Source of the DNA: an uncultured Lachnospiraceae bacterium
GTDB taxonomy: Bacteria; Bacillota; Clostridia; Lachnospirales; Lachnospiraceae
Direction of reading: 5' to 3'
Length of the DNA: 38,241 bases
NCBI GenBank assembly: GCA_902779505.1
Contig: CACZBZ010000012.1
Location: forward strand, 1-38,241
Shown here: one piece after another, positions 8,041-17,339 of the stretch
Numbering within the stretch: the first letter of the stretch is position 1
Layout: each line of letters starts with the position of its first letter
Translations under genes and position numbers: made by a program
The notes under the pieces: model-generated
Database searches by the model: none
The model's input: only the letters and a program-made list of their open reading frames with translations
What the model was told of the DNA's origin: nothing

Positions 8041-9324
8041 TTAAGCCTCAACAGACAGGGTTACAGTGCCTGTTATTCCTTCAAGTTCCGTCTTCCTGAC
8101 AACCATCTTCTCCATCTCGCTGGGAGCGATTCTGGGCTTATTAAGCGACTTAATCACCTTGTCTCCCGCTTTCATAACCAACTTCACCTTGCGGTCATTC
8201 CTTGTGACTCGCATTTTTATCTCAAGAGAATCCTCCATAAGAGATCCATGTATCTTGGAAGGAAGTACATATCCTATTCCGTCACCGGGCACAAGGGCCA
8301 AAGTATCATCCCCTTCTCCATCGGAACGCTTATCGCAGGCCTCTCTGTAATCCTTATCAAGCACATATTTTGCGGCACTGCTTCCCGCTTCCTCACCTTC
8401 CATGCTGACAAAATCAACCAGGTCATGAACATGAAGACCGTTACCGCAGGCAAATACACCCGGTAAGCTTGTCATAAGATGCTCATCAACAACAGGTCCC
8501 TTGGTCTTTCTGTGAAGTTCTATTCCCGCTTCTTCAAAAAGTGCACTGTCGGGAATAAGTCCCACCGATAAAAGCAGAGTATCAACATCAAAATCAATCT
8601 CCGTTCCCGCTATGGGCTGAAGATTCTCATCAACACGGCTTATGGTTATTCCCGTAAGCCTGTCTTTTCCTCTTATATCAGACACGGTATGACTCAGATA
8701 AAGAGGAATATCAAAGTCCTCCAGACACTGCTTCATGTTACGGGGAAGTCCGTTGGAATAAGGCATAAGCTCTGCAACTCCCAGAACCTTTGCGCCTTCA
8801 AGAGTCATTCTTCTTGCCATGATAAGCCCTATGTCACCGCTTCCCAAGATAAAGACTCTCTTGCCCACCATATATCCCTGCATATTGATGTATTTCTGAG
8901 CCGTTCCGGCGCTCCACACACCACTGGGTCTGTAGCCCGGCGTTGCAATATTGCCTCTGGCTCTTTCTCTGCATCCCACCGACACAATAATAGCCTTAGC
9001 CGATACAGTCACATATCCCTCATCTTTGTTAACGTAGGTGATCTTCTTGTCGGAAGTCAGATGGGTAACGGTAGTACCTGTCTTAACCACAACATCGGTA
9101 TCTTTAAGCATGTCTACCCATTTTTCCGCATAAGCCGGTCCCGCCAGTTCTTCCTTGAATCTGTGAAGTCCGAATCCGTTATGAATACACTGAAGGAGTA
9201 TACCCCCCAGTTCCTTGTCTTTTTCCAATATCAGAATGTCACTGCATCCCTTGTTGTATGCCGCTATGGCCGCCGCAATACCGGCACTTCCGCCGCCTAT
9301 TATGACTATTTCATATTCTCTCAT
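8041..9324 (-). CDS. FAD/NAD(P)-binding oxidoreductase, GlpB-position flavoprotein
   Basis: 427 residues. The N-terminal dinucleotide-binding motif is IIGGGSAGIAAA (G10, G12, G15), and a second one lies near residue 155 (VFILGSGDIGLIMAR), as in two-nucleotide pyridine-nucleotide:disulphide-type oxidoreductases. Residues near 300 (GVFACGNGLHVHDLVDFVS) carry the usual FAD-contact region. Its ATG overlaps the preceding gene's stop (ATGA at 9321-9324), implying translational coupling and a stoichiometric complex. Likely cytoplasmic. It probably passes electrons between the glycerol-3-phosphate-oxidising subunit and NAD or another carrier; the true acceptor cannot be read from sequence. Confidence 0.88.
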   Translation of the reverse strand: MREYEIVIIGGGSAGIAAAIAAYNKGCSDILILEKDKELGGILLQCIHNGFGLHRFKEELAGPAYAEKWVDMLKDTDVVVKTGTTVTHLTSDKKITYVNKDEGYVTVSAKAIIVSVGCRERARGNIATPGYRPSGVWSAGTAQKYINMQGYMVGKRVFILGSGDIGLIMARRMTLEGAKVLGVAELMPYSNGLPRNMKQCLEDFDIPLYLSHTVSDIRGKDRLTGITISRVDENLQPIAGTEIDFDVDTLLLSVGLIPDSALFEEAGIELHRKTKGPVVDEHLMTSLPGVFACGNGLHVHDLVDFVSMEGEEAGSSAAKYVLDKDYREACDKRSDGEGDDTLALVPGDGIGYVLPSKIHGSLMEDSLEIKMRVTRNDRKVKLVMKAGDKVIKSLNKPRIAPSEMEKMVVRKTELEGITGTVTLSVEA

Positions 9325-10778
9325 GGCTGCTCCTTTCCATGAGAAGCATCCGCTCCCATTCTGTCCATAAGTATATATGAATCTTTGCTGCCGTATCTGA
9401 CATCTTCCATGGCAATACCCAGTTCGGATGCAAGAATCTCAACAATAAGAGGCTCGCAGAATCCTCCCTGACATCTTCCCATGCCGGGTCCGATACGCTT
9501 CTTAACCCCCTTGACCGTTGTGGCACCCACAGGTCTTCTTATGACGTCGAGCACTTCACCTTTGCTGACTCTGCGACACCTGCAGACAATCTCTCCGTAA
9601 GCGGGATTCTCTTTAACCAGACTGTTCTTGTCTTCATCACTCATCTCGGCCAGCACTTTCACAGGCTTACGATGTTTGTATTCCACTTTTGCGGGAAAAG
9701 TCCATCGACCCTTCATCAGTTCCGTCAGCACATATTCCGCAATAGCCGGAGCGGACGCCAGACCCGGAGACTCTATGCAGGCCACATTGATAAAGCCTTC
9801 TACCTTGGACTCTTCTATAACAAAATCTCCCGTATCCCCGCTGGGACGCAGTCCCGCGAAGGTTCTGATTATTTTGTCAAAGGGAATATTATCAACCGTC
9901 TTACATACATTTTTCTTTACATATGACAAAGCATCCGCCGTTGTATTATTGGCCTCCTTGTCTTCTATGGGCTCAGAATTGGGTCCCAAGAGAGTATTGC
10001 CGTGTACCGTAGGTACAACAAGCACGCCCTTTCCGTTAGGACCGGGTACCGGGTATATTACTCTGCTTACGGGTGGCTTATCCATCTCATCAAGCACATA
10101 ATATTCTCCTCGTCTGGGAGTTATATGAAAACCGGGATCCTCTCCGATCAACATCTCATATATCTTATCAGCATACACTCCCGCCACATTAAGGACATAT
10201 CTGCTTTCGTAATTTCCTTTATCCGTGCTGACTGTAAAGACATCATCGGACTTCTTAATACCCGTTACTTCTTCGGAAAGTCTCAGTTCAACACCGTTCA
10301 TCACAGCCTCTTCCATAAGGGCTATTGCGACTTCCCATGGATAGATGATGCCCGTTGTGGGAAGTTCTATGGCTCTGATGACATTCTTGCTGAGATTGGG
10401 CTCAAGTTCTCTGGCCTTGTCACCGTCGTATTCAATACAGGGAATATCTCTTTCATTTGACTGACCTATAAGCTTATCAAGGACCTTGGATTCTTCCTCA
10501 TCGGTTGCTACGACAAATGCCGAGCAGTTCTTATACATAACCCCCAATTCTTTGCATATGTCGGGATACATACGATTGCCTCTGACATTGAGTCTGCACT
10601 TTAAAGTCCCCGGTTTGGGATCATGTCCGGAATGAACTATGGCGCTGTTGGCCATGGATGCCCCATCCGCAACGTCCGCATTCTTATCAAGCACCAGCAC
10701 GCTGCATTCTGTTTTCGAAAGCTCATGTGCAAGGAAACTTCCGTTTATTCCCGCTCCGATGATAATAATATCGTACAT
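9321..10778 (-). CDS. FAD-dependent oxidoreductase with BFD-type [2Fe-2S] domain (GlpA-like)
   Basis: 485 residues in the DAO/GlpA superfamily. It begins MYDIIIIGAGINGS (GxGxxG at 8-13), with ELSKTECSVLVLDKN as the second strand and acidic ribose-binding end. Residues 385-450 form a BFD-like [2Fe-2S] domain, with cysteines at about 399, 401, 436 and 441 (CRC ... GRCQGGFC). This fused form with the two genes downstream is typical of Firmicute anaerobic glycerol-3-phosphate dehydrogenase. No glycerol kinase or facilitator is nearby, so the substrate is inferred. AGGAGG lies 4 bases before the ATG. Confidence 0.88.
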   Translation of the reverse strand: MYDIIIIGAGINGSFLAHELSKTECSVLVLDKNADVADGASMANSAIVHSGHDPKPGTLKCRLNVRGNRMYPDICKELGVMYKNCSAFVVATDEEESKVLDKLIGQSNERDIPCIEYDGDKARELEPNLSKNVIRAIELPTTGIIYPWEVAIALMEEAVMNGVELRLSEEVTGIKKSDDVFTVSTDKGNYESRYVLNVAGVYADKIYEMLIGEDPGFHITPRRGEYYVLDEMDKPPVSRVIYPVPGPNGKGVLVVPTVHGNTLLGPNSEPIEDKEANNTTADALSYVKKNVCKTVDNIPFDKIIRTFAGLRPSGDTGDFVIEESKVEGFINVACIESPGLASAPAIAEYVLTELMKGRWTFPAKVEYKHRKPVKVLAEMSDEDKNSLVKENPAYGEIVCRCRRVSKGEVLDVIRRPVGATTVKGVKKRIGPGMGRCQGGFCEPLIVEILASELGIAMEDVRYGSKDSYILMDRMGADASHGKEQP

Positions 10779-10797
10779 AAATCCTCCTGTATTTTTG

Positions 10798-10831
10798 CCA
10801 AAAAGAGCTGTCCCTCACAGGGAACAGCTCT
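10798..10831 (-). terminator. Terminator of the GGDEF/EAL gene
   Basis: AGAGCTGTCCCT and AGGGAACAGCTCT (10804-10831) form a 12-bp stem with one bulged A and a 3-base loop. On the minus strand T5 follows, as needed to end transcription of the gene stopping at 10851, just ahead of the flavoprotein operon. Confidence 0.85.
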
Positions 10832-10850
10832 CTCTTATAATTCTGACTTT

Positions 10851-13800
10851 TTACTGCATCTCAAGAAGTTCATCAAAACGATCCTGAGGTATAGGCTTCG
10901 AATAGAAGTAACCCTGAGCAAAATCACATCCGACTTCTCTTAGGAAGTTAACCTGCTCACTGGTCTCAACGCCTTCACAAACAACCGTAAGGTTAAGTTT
11001 CTTAGCCATGTCAATGATACTCGGAATAATAAGCTTCTCATCGGAATCCGTATCAAAGTCATCCAGGAATTCCTTATCCAACTTAAGTACGTCCAAAGGA
11101 AGTTTGGTAAGAACATTGAGGGATGAATAACCCGAACCAAAATCATCCATGGATACGTTAACACCAAGTTCTCTCAGTCTGCTCATGAGAGTAACCGTAT
11201 CATCAACCTTATCCGTAAATACCGTCTCGGTAAGCTCAAACTCCAGATACTTCGGAGGTATGTTATATCTCGAGAGCAAAGCCTTAACATATCCTACCAG
11301 TCCGTCGATGGAATAGAGATGAACTCTTGATACATTAACGGATATCCTTACGACCTTTTTACCCGCATCCATTCTCGCTCTGATATACTTACATACTTCG
11401 TCATAAACAAAATAATCAAGAAGGGTAATGCTCTTATTTTTTTCAAATACGGGAATGAAGTCGTTGGGGAATATAAGTGTTCCGTCGCCCTTCTTCCATC
11501 TGATAAGAGCCTCCGCTCCTTCAATCGTATTGGTCTGAAGATTAACCTTGGGCTGCATGAATACCACAAATTCATGATTCCTGAAGGCGCTCTCCATATC
11601 ATTTGCGTAAGCTATTTCAGCCTTAAGTTCATCGCCCATTACATCATCGTAAACAATGACATTGGGGTTATCCGGACTCTTGGTCTTTTTACGTGCCACA
11701 TTGGCATTGGAGATTATATTCTTAATGGGAACCGGCTTACCGTTGATTTCAAATCGGCATACACCGATGTCCATAATCAGTCGGCTGACCTTGTATTCTC
11801 TCTCTATTCTGTCAGTGAATCTGCTGCTCACTCTTTCAAAGGTCACAGCCAATTCTTCATTGCTCTTGGCCCCCACTTTAGCCAGAACAACTATATTATC
11901 CGAGAACACACGGCTTCCGTATATGAAGAAGTCTCTGTATGTCGAACACTCTGTTGCAAGTTCACCGAGAACTCTGTCTCCCACTTCGTAACCGTAAGTC
12001 TCGTTAATATATTTGAAATTACTGAAATCAAGATATACAATCGCATGACTGCCATGAGGAGCATTCTCGATATACTCCGAAGTCATATTGAGGAACTTCT
12101 CATACTTCATAAGGCCGGTAACCGTATCGTAACCCGTAAGCCTCTCAACGGTGTCCGAAGCATCCTCGTAGGCCTTCATCTTAAGGAGATAAGAAGATAC
12201 CACGTTGGCAACCGCTCTTATGGTAGTCAGGTCATCGGGAGTCCAATCTCTCTCGTCATCAAAATTAACAAAATCAATATTACCGGCGAATTCTCCCTTG
12301 TCGTAGAATGCACAGCCCACATAGGACTTTGCACCGTTGGCAAGCAGAAGACTTCTTGTCAGACCGTTCTCAACCTCTTCCACATTCTTGTAGGCGATGA
12401 TACCGTTGTGATCTCTGTATTCACCCAGCATCTCTCCCCACTGGTCAAGAGAATATTCCAATTCGTCATCGGAGAATTCCATATCCGGAACCGTAGTACA
12501 CATGTATGGGCTTGTCATCTTAAATTCCTTGCCCACTCTTGAACGGATCCTTATTCCTCCCAGGCCCATCTGCTTGGCCACCTGTCTGATAAGCAGGTTG
12601 ATGGCACTGTCAGTATCCTTGGATTCATCTATAAGCTTGAATGCCAGCTCGATAAGGGAATCGGAATTGCCGTGGAGCAGATTCTGCTCAGCCTCTTCCT
12701 CTTCACGTCTCTTCTGTCTCGTCTCAAGGACGGGATATTTTGCATATTCATCTTCTTTAGTAGCATCATAGAACCTGTAACAGTTCATGCCGAAATGCTT
12801 GGCATGGAAAAGAGCCTTCTCTGCCTTGTCGTAGAGGATATCATAGCTCTCACCGTCTGTAGGATATACCGCCGCACCAATTCCGGCCGTACTTCCGAAA
12901 TTAAGATTCTCTCCCACATAGGTTCTGCTTACTACCTTTTGAATCTCCTGAATTTTCTTCTCAATATCGGAAACGGACATGATGTTCTTCATAAGGATTA
13001 TGAATTCATCGCCGCCTATTCTACCGAGGATATCCGTAGGATAGAATATATTATCCAGGTCCGAAGCGATATTCTTCAGAATCTCATCACCGAATGCCTT
13101 ACCCATTCTCTCATTGAGGATATTGAAATTATCAATATCAAGAGTAATAAGAGCCGCATACTCTCCGGATTCGGATTCGGACTGAGACTTTAAGAACTCA
13201 CCGATCAGCTGCTCAGCATAATGTCTTCGGTAAAGCTTTGTAAGAGGATCTCGCATGTTCTCATCCGCCTGTCTGAGTTCCATACGCTTGATCTCATCAA
13301 TATTGGTCATTATACCGATGACTTTATCCGGCTTGCCTTCATCATCAAACATGGTACGTCCTCTCAGGCGATACCATTTGTAATCGGCATTCTTATCACG
13401 AAGTCGCATATCATGCTCAATCACCGATACGCCGGCTATACAGTCATTGAGGAAGTTCTCGAATATATACCAGTCTGCAAGGAGTACATATCTATACTGC
13501 TTGGCAACCTCGCTGAAATTATCGATATATCTTTCCTGACCGTATCGTCCGTCTTCACTTCGAGACGTCATAAAGCGGTCGTTTTTAACATCGTATTCGA
13601 ATATTCTCTTCATGCCCACGCTAGCCAGCTTGTGAAGTCTGTCCCTTTCCTTGGACAGTTCCAACTGCTTGGATGCCGCAACGATCTCCACAAATCTGGA
13701 AGCTATATTAAGGAATATAGCCGTAGCCAGGAGCAGAAGCATAATATATATCTTGTTTCTCAAAAATTCCGGATCTGCATTTGTTAAATAATCAACCAAA

Positions 13801-14225
13801 ATGTTGATGCCGAGAATAACAACAACCAAGGCGCTGGTAACAAGTGAGAAACTAAGCTTACAATATGCGATTGTAATAATCATGAATGGTATGGCCAGAA
13901 GTGGCGCAAGAGAATACGAACTGGTAAACACCACGTATATATAAAATAAAATAAAGAATGCATATAGATGTACTCTGAAGAGAACAGAGCCATTATATCT
14001 TTTATATCTGATCAGAGAATATACTACCGGAAGCCATAAAAGGGTATAAAAAATAACAAGAATAGGAACAGCCCATCTTCTGCCATTTTCTATCCCATAT
14101 CCCATTATACCCAGAACAGATAGTGCAACACACAGAACCACATAGCAAATAAGTACGGTTCTGTTCATTCTCTGTATGTCGGTCATAGTTTCTTTATTCT
14201 TTTTCATCCTTGAAACGAATGACAT
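10851..14225 (-). CDS. Membrane-bound cyclic-di-GMP enzyme: PAS-GGDEF-GAF-GGDEF(degenerate)-EAL
   Basis: 1,124 residues. About five to six membrane helices fill residues 22-175, then come a PAS-like domain (about 200-315), a GGDEF domain with intact GRIGGDEF (404-408), a GAF-like domain (about 525-685), a second GGDEF fold whose signature has decayed to FSDNI (about 774-778), and an EAL domain. The EAL domain keeps EALIRW (905-910), NVSR, ELTETVF, DDFGSGYSS, KLDKEF and CEGVETSEQ, so phosphodiesterase activity looks intact. The first GGDEF lacks the RxxD product-inhibition site (Y395 in place of R). Expected at the inner face of the membrane, making and/or breaking cyclic-di-GMP. Start supported by GGAG 9 bases upstream. 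Confidence 0.95.
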   Translation of the reverse strand: MSFVSRMKKNKETMTDIQRMNRTVLICYVVLCVALSVLGIMGYGIENGRRWAVPILVIFYTLLWLPVVYSLIRYKRYNGSVLFRVHLYAFFILFYIYVVFTSSYSLAPLLAIPFMIITIAYCKLSFSLVTSALVVVILGINILVDYLTNADPEFLRNKIYIMLLLLATAIFLNIASRFVEIVAASKQLELSKERDRLHKLASVGMKRIFEYDVKNDRFMTSRSEDGRYGQERYIDNFSEVAKQYRYVLLADWYIFENFLNDCIAGVSVIEHDMRLRDKNADYKWYRLRGRTMFDDEGKPDKVIGIMTNIDEIKRMELRQADENMRDPLTKLYRRHYAEQLIGEFLKSQSESESGEYAALITLDIDNFNILNERMGKAFGDEILKNIASDLDNIFYPTDILGRIGGDEFIILMKNIMSVSDIEKKIQEIQKVVSRTYVGENLNFGSTAGIGAAVYPTDGESYDILYDKAEKALFHAKHFGMNCYRFYDATKEDEYAKYPVLETRQKRREEEEAEQNLLHGNSDSLIELAFKLIDESKDTDSAINLLIRQVAKQMGLGGIRIRSRVGKEFKMTSPYMCTTVPDMEFSDDELEYSLDQWGEMLGEYRDHNGIIAYKNVEEVENGLTRSLLLANGAKSYVGCAFYDKGEFAGNIDFVNFDDERDWTPDDLTTIRAVANVVSSYLLKMKAYEDASDTVERLTGYDTVTGLMKYEKFLNMTSEYIENAPHGSHAIVYLDFSNFKYINETYGYEVGDRVLGELATECSTYRDFFIYGSRVFSDNIVVLAKVGAKSNEELAVTFERVSSRFTDRIEREYKVSRLIMDIGVCRFEINGKPVPIKNIISNANVARKKTKSPDNPNVIVYDDVMGDELKAEIAYANDMESAFRNHEFVVFMQPKVNLQTNTIEGAEALIRWKKGDGTLIFPNDFIPVFEKNKSITLLDYFVYDEVCKYIRARMDAGKKVVRISVNVSRVHLYSIDGLVGYVKALLSRYNIPPKYLEFELTETVFTDKVDDTVTLMSRLRELGVNVSMDDFGSGYSSLNVLTKLPLDVLKLDKEFLDDFDTDSDEKLIIPSIIDMAKKLNLTVVCEGVETSEQVNFLREVGCDFAQGYFYSKPIPQDRFDELLEMQ

Positions 14226-14241
14226 TACAGACTACTCCAAG

Positions 14242-14270
14242 ATAATAAATAATCCTCAACTAGTTTACAA
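14242..14270 (-). promoter_or_regulatory. Promoter of the GGDEF/EAL gene
   Basis: TTGTAA (14270-14265), exactly 17 bases, then TATTAT (14247-14242) on the minus strand, 16 bases ahead of the start codon at 14225. The leader would be very short (about 10 bases) but contains the GGAG ribosome site. Confidence 0.65.
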
Positions 14271-14280
14271 TAACTGGTCA

Positions 14281-14306
14281 AAAAAAGATATAGGACCATG
14301 GTACTA
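14281..14306 (-). terminator. Weak terminator after the HAD gene
   Basis: TAGGACCATGGTACTA (14291-14306) is an imperfect palindrome overlapping the HAD stop codon. On the minus strand a T6 run lies 4 bases beyond it. The stem is short with one mismatch, so termination may be partial. Confidence 0.4.
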
Positions 14307-14900
14307 CAGCATTCTCTCGAGGTCCCTTTTTGCCTGCTTGTAGGATTTGAAATGAATGGCGTTCATTCCGAGACTTCTTGCCGTCTCCACATTGGGCATG
14401 GTGTCGTCGATAAAGACTGTCTCTCCGGGAATAAGATCGTATTCACTGAGAATCTTTCTGTATATGGCCTGATCGGGCTTGATAAGTTTCACCCTGTAAG
14501 AGAAGATCCCTCCATCCATGTGAGGAAGGAAATCAAGTGCAGCCTGGCACTCTCTGAAAGACTTATCCGAAAAATTGGAAAGATATAAGACCTTATATCC
14601 TCTTCCCTTAAGCTCTTCTATCCAAGGAATGGCATAATCCGCCTTAAGAAGCATACCGCTGACATTTTTCACCGTAAGTCTTATCTCATCTTCCAGTTCC
14701 GGATCCATGGATACGAATCCGTCGACAAGTTCTTTCTCGTCCATTACGCCTCTGTCGAATTCCGCCCAATAGCGGCTTTCAACCGTTGCAAGGCCCACTC
14801 TTTTGCATACTTCCTTTGAAAAACCCAGAGACTTAATATAGTCCTGCCAATTGAAATGTGTAAGCACATTTCCGATATCAAAGATAACTGTTTTTATCAT
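14304..14900 (-). CDS. HAD-superfamily phosphatase (subfamily IA, YihX-like)
   Basis: 198 residues, a typical length. The four HAD motifs are present: nucleophile D8 in FDIGNVL (the second Asp of DxD is Gly, as in YihX-type sugar-phosphate phosphatases), LSNFS with S108, K141 in KLIKPDQ, and the acidic pair D165/D166 in VFIDDTMPN. An alpha-helical cap lies between motifs one and two. Hydrolysis of a small phosphorylated metabolite in the cytoplasm is likely; the substrate cannot be named. It starts 17 bases after the ABC ATPase stop and appears to be the last gene of that transporter operon. Confidence 0.9.
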   Translation of the reverse strand: MIKTVIFDIGNVLTHFNWQDYIKSLGFSKEVCKRVGLATVESRYWAEFDRGVMDEKELVDGFVSMDPELEDEIRLTVKNVSGMLLKADYAIPWIEELKGRGYKVLYLSNFSDKSFRECQAALDFLPHMDGGIFSYRVKLIKPDQAIYRKILSEYDLIPGETVFIDDTMPNVETARSLGMNAIHFKSYKQAKRDLERML

Positions 14901-14917
14901 TCTCCGACTCCCCTTTA

Positions 14918-15679
14918 TCAGCCGCTTATACGACCGATAAAATCTTGTATTCTCGCATTGTTGGAAGAAAACAGATCTTCCGGCTTGCCTTCTTCAACAA
15001 TATAGCCGCCTTCCATAAAAATAATCCTGTTGGACACTTCTTTTGCAAAAAGCATCTCATGGGTAACGATTATCATGGTCATATGCTCTGCGGCAAGTTC
15101 TTTTATAACCTTAAGGACTTCACCCGTAAGCTCCGGATCCAGAGCCGATGTGGGTTCGTCAAAAAAGAGAACCTTGGGTTCCATTGCAAGGGCTCTTGCT
15201 ATGGACACTCTCTGCTGCTGTCCTCCCGACAGTTCGCCCGGATAGTTGTTAGCCTTGTCTCCAAGCCCCAGCTTTGTTAAGAGTTCCATGGCTTTTTCCG
15301 TTGCTTCCGCCTTGGACTTATGCAACACCGTCATCGGAGCCGATGTAATGTTTTTAAGTACCGTATAGTGCGGAAAAAGATTGAAATTCTGGAAAACAAG
15401 TCCGTAATACTGTCTCGCTCTTTTCAGATCATTCTTACTTGCATACTCTACCTTACCGTTAACGGTTTTTGCAACATTTTCACCAAGATATGTTATCTCT
15501 CCGCCGTCAATGTCCGTAAGCATGGTAGCACAGCGAAGCAGGGTTGATTTTCCCGATCCCGAAGGACCTATTATGGACACAACCTCACCTTTATGTACCT
15601 GAAGAGATATGTCTTCAAGAACGGTCACGTCATCGAATCTTTTCCTTATATTTTTCAAATCCAGTAATATATCTGTCAT
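14918..15679 (-). CDS. Polar amino-acid ABC transporter ATP-binding protein
   Basis: 253 residues. Walker A GPSGSGKST (38-46), Q-loop VFQNFN (Q97), signature LSGGQQQRV (150-158), Walker B VLFFDEP (170-176), D-loop SALDPE and switch histidine in THE (about 207) are all intact. The sequence matches the GlnQ/HisP/ArtP group that energises import of polar amino acids. A short insertion around residues 66-88 (NVAKTVNGKVEYASKNDLKR) is slightly longer than in classical GlnQ. It follows the permease by about 30 bases and precedes the HAD gene. Substrate unspecified. Confidence 0.93.
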   Translation of the reverse strand: MTDILLDLKNIRKRFDDVTVLEDISLQVHKGEVVSIIGPSGSGKSTLLRCATMLTDIDGGEITYLGENVAKTVNGKVEYASKNDLKRARQYYGLVFQNFNLFPHYTVLKNITSAPMTVLHKSKAEATEKAMELLTKLGLGDKANNYPGELSGGQQQRVSIARALAMEPKVLFFDEPTSALDPELTGEVLKVIKELAAEHMTMIIVTHEMLFAKEVSNRIIFMEGGYIVEEGKPEDLFSSNNARIQDFIGRISG

Positions 15680-15711
15680 GTATACTCTCTCTTCCGACCC
15701 GAAAGATTAAA

Positions 15712-16368
15712 TCAGATCTTGTAATATGAGAATTTCTTCTCAATAAGTTCCATAATGAATGCTACAACGTAATTGAAGATAAAGTAGAAAAGACCTGCTG
15801 CCATCAGAGGCGCAACGGAAGCAGTGCCCGCGCTGATTTCCTTGGCTATGGTAAACATCTCCGCTACCGCAATAACAAACGCCAGTGACGTGTCTTTTAC
15901 AAGGGTGATGGTCTCATTTGTAACCGGAGGAATGATCCTCTTTACCACCTGTGGAAATATGATCTTGAAGAAAGTCTGAGTCTTGGTGAATCCAAGCACA
16001 GTGGCAGCCTCGTACTGACCTACGGGAACCGACTGGATACCCGCTCTGTATATCTCCGCAAAATAGGCGGCATAGTTGATACTGAAAGCGATGATCACCG
16101 CTATGAATCTGTAGGCCTGGGATATCTTGATTCCGAACACGTAATAAGGAGCAAAATACACCACTATAAGCTGCAGCATAAGAGGGGTACCTCTCATAAT
16201 TGCGATATATATACTCACCAGCCATTTAAGAGGTTTGAACTTCGACATCTTTCCAAAGGCCACCAAAAGACCCAAGGGAAGAGAAAAAAGCAGGGTAAGC
16301 AGGAATATCTCCACAGATACCAGCATTCCGTCCAATAATTGTACAAATGTTTTAGCAATAAATGCCAT
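15712..16368 (-). CDS. Polar amino-acid ABC transporter permease
   Basis: 218 residues with about five membrane helices. The EAA loop that docks on the ATPase is clear: EIYRAGIQSVPVGQYEAA followed by LGFTKTQTFFKIIFPQ. The N-terminal MRGTPLMLQLIVVYF motif marks the HisM/GlnP family. Only one permease gene is present, so a homodimeric channel is expected. GGAGG precedes the ATG at 16368. It is separated from the binding-protein gene by a terminator-like hairpin, which should lower its expression relative to the binding protein. Confidence 0.93.
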   Translation of the reverse strand: MAFIAKTFVQLLDGMLVSVEIFLLTLLFSLPLGLLVAFGKMSKFKPLKWLVSIYIAIMRGTPLMLQLIVVYFAPYYVFGIKISQAYRFIAVIIAFSINYAAYFAEIYRAGIQSVPVGQYEAATVLGFTKTQTFFKIIFPQVVKRIIPPVTNETITLVKDTSLAFVIAVAEMFTIAKEISAGTASVAPLMAAGLFYFIFNYVVAFIMELIEKKFSYYKI

Positions 16369-16406
16369 ATAAGCCTCCGCCTGTCGCTTAACACATGAAA
16401 CGACTT

Positions 16407-16440
16407 AAAAAGGGTGCTCCACTTAAAAGCGAAGCACCCT
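16407..16440 (-). terminator. Intra-operon attenuating terminator
   Basis: On the minus strand AGGGTGCT (16440-16433) pairs with AGCACCCT (16418-16411), followed by T5 (16411-16407). It lies between the binding-protein and permease genes, a usual position for partial termination giving excess binding protein. Confidence 0.75.
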
Positions 16441-16453
16441 GATAATTAATTCA

Positions 16454-17275
16454 TTACTTTCCAAGACATACCTGCTCAGGTATACCATCATCAGAATACT
16501 TTTCGGCAATCTCGGTAAATGTTCCGTCCTCAACCATCTCAAGGAGAGTAGCCTGAACCTGATCTCTCAGTTCATCGTTGCCCTTAAGGAATCCCACCGC
16601 ATACTGCTCTGTTGAAAGTTCATCGTCGAGCATTACGTACTTGCCTTCCTCACGCTCTTTGATCTGGTAATTAGCCACACCGATATCGATTGCGATAGCA
16701 TCGATGGCACCGGCCTCAAGATCCATAAAGCCTGTATTGTAATCGGCATACTGGATAAGATCCGCAAATGAAGCCGCAAGATCGAGATTGTCCTGATTCT
16801 CTTCATCTGTAAGTGCTGCAAGTGCCGAAGAATCCTTCTGTACTCCCACTACCTTACCCGCAAGATCTGCTTTGCTCGATATGCCCGAATCTGCTGCAAC
16901 AACAAATACCTGGCTGTTATCAACGTAAGGTATTGTCCATGTATACTGATCTTCTCTTCCGTTTAATGTGAATCCGTTCCAGATACAGTCAATAGCACCG
17001 GAAGAAAGTTCCATATCCTTTGCATCCCAGTCGATAGGCTGCTTGATAAGTTCCCATCCCCTTCTCTTACATACTTCTTCCGCAAGATCAAGGTCAAAAC
17101 CTACGTACTCACCTGTTGCCTCATCCAGTGATCCGTAAGGCGGGAATTCCGCATCAAACCCTACCGTAAAACTGGTTCTCTCACCGTCTGCAGGTGCTTC
17201 TGCCTCTGTCTTGCCACAGGCAACGAGACTAAGCATCATAGCAGTCACAAGAACTGCAGATAACAATTTCTTCAT
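16454..17275 (-). CDS. Amino-acid ABC transporter substrate-binding lipoprotein
   Basis: 273 residues. The N-terminus is a lipoprotein signal: MKKLLSAVLVTAMMLSLVAC with lipobox LVAC (C20), so the mature protein is membrane-anchored outside the cell. Family 3 features follow: FTVGFDAEFPPYG, GFDLDLAEEVCKR, and near the hinge GKVVGVQKDSSALAAL. It delivers a polar amino acid to the permease and ATPase encoded downstream. The ligand pocket cannot be assigned by eye. GAGGAGG precedes the ATG. It is the promoter-proximal gene of the operon. Confidence 0.93.
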   Translation of the reverse strand: MKKLLSAVLVTAMMLSLVACGKTEAEAPADGERTSFTVGFDAEFPPYGSLDEATGEYVGFDLDLAEEVCKRRGWELIKQPIDWDAKDMELSSGAIDCIWNGFTLNGREDQYTWTIPYVDNSQVFVVAADSGISSKADLAGKVVGVQKDSSALAALTDEENQDNLDLAASFADLIQYADYNTGFMDLEAGAIDAIAIDIGVANYQIKEREEGKYVMLDDELSTEQYAVGFLKGNDELRDQVQATLLEMVEDGTFTEIAEKYSDDGIPEQVCLGK

Positions 17276-17339
17276 AATTAATCCTCCTCATTTATTGCAT
17301 CATCACTTTAACAATTTATTACGCTAAATCGTACAGTTA

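Noticed and set aside
8689-9342. 217-residue plus-strand ORF opposite the flavoprotein genes
   Set aside because: Antisense shadow of two well-supported genes; the translation is His/Ser-rich without any domain or ribosome site. The same applies to the long plus-strand ORFs at 11574-12542, 35816-36688 and 81-557.
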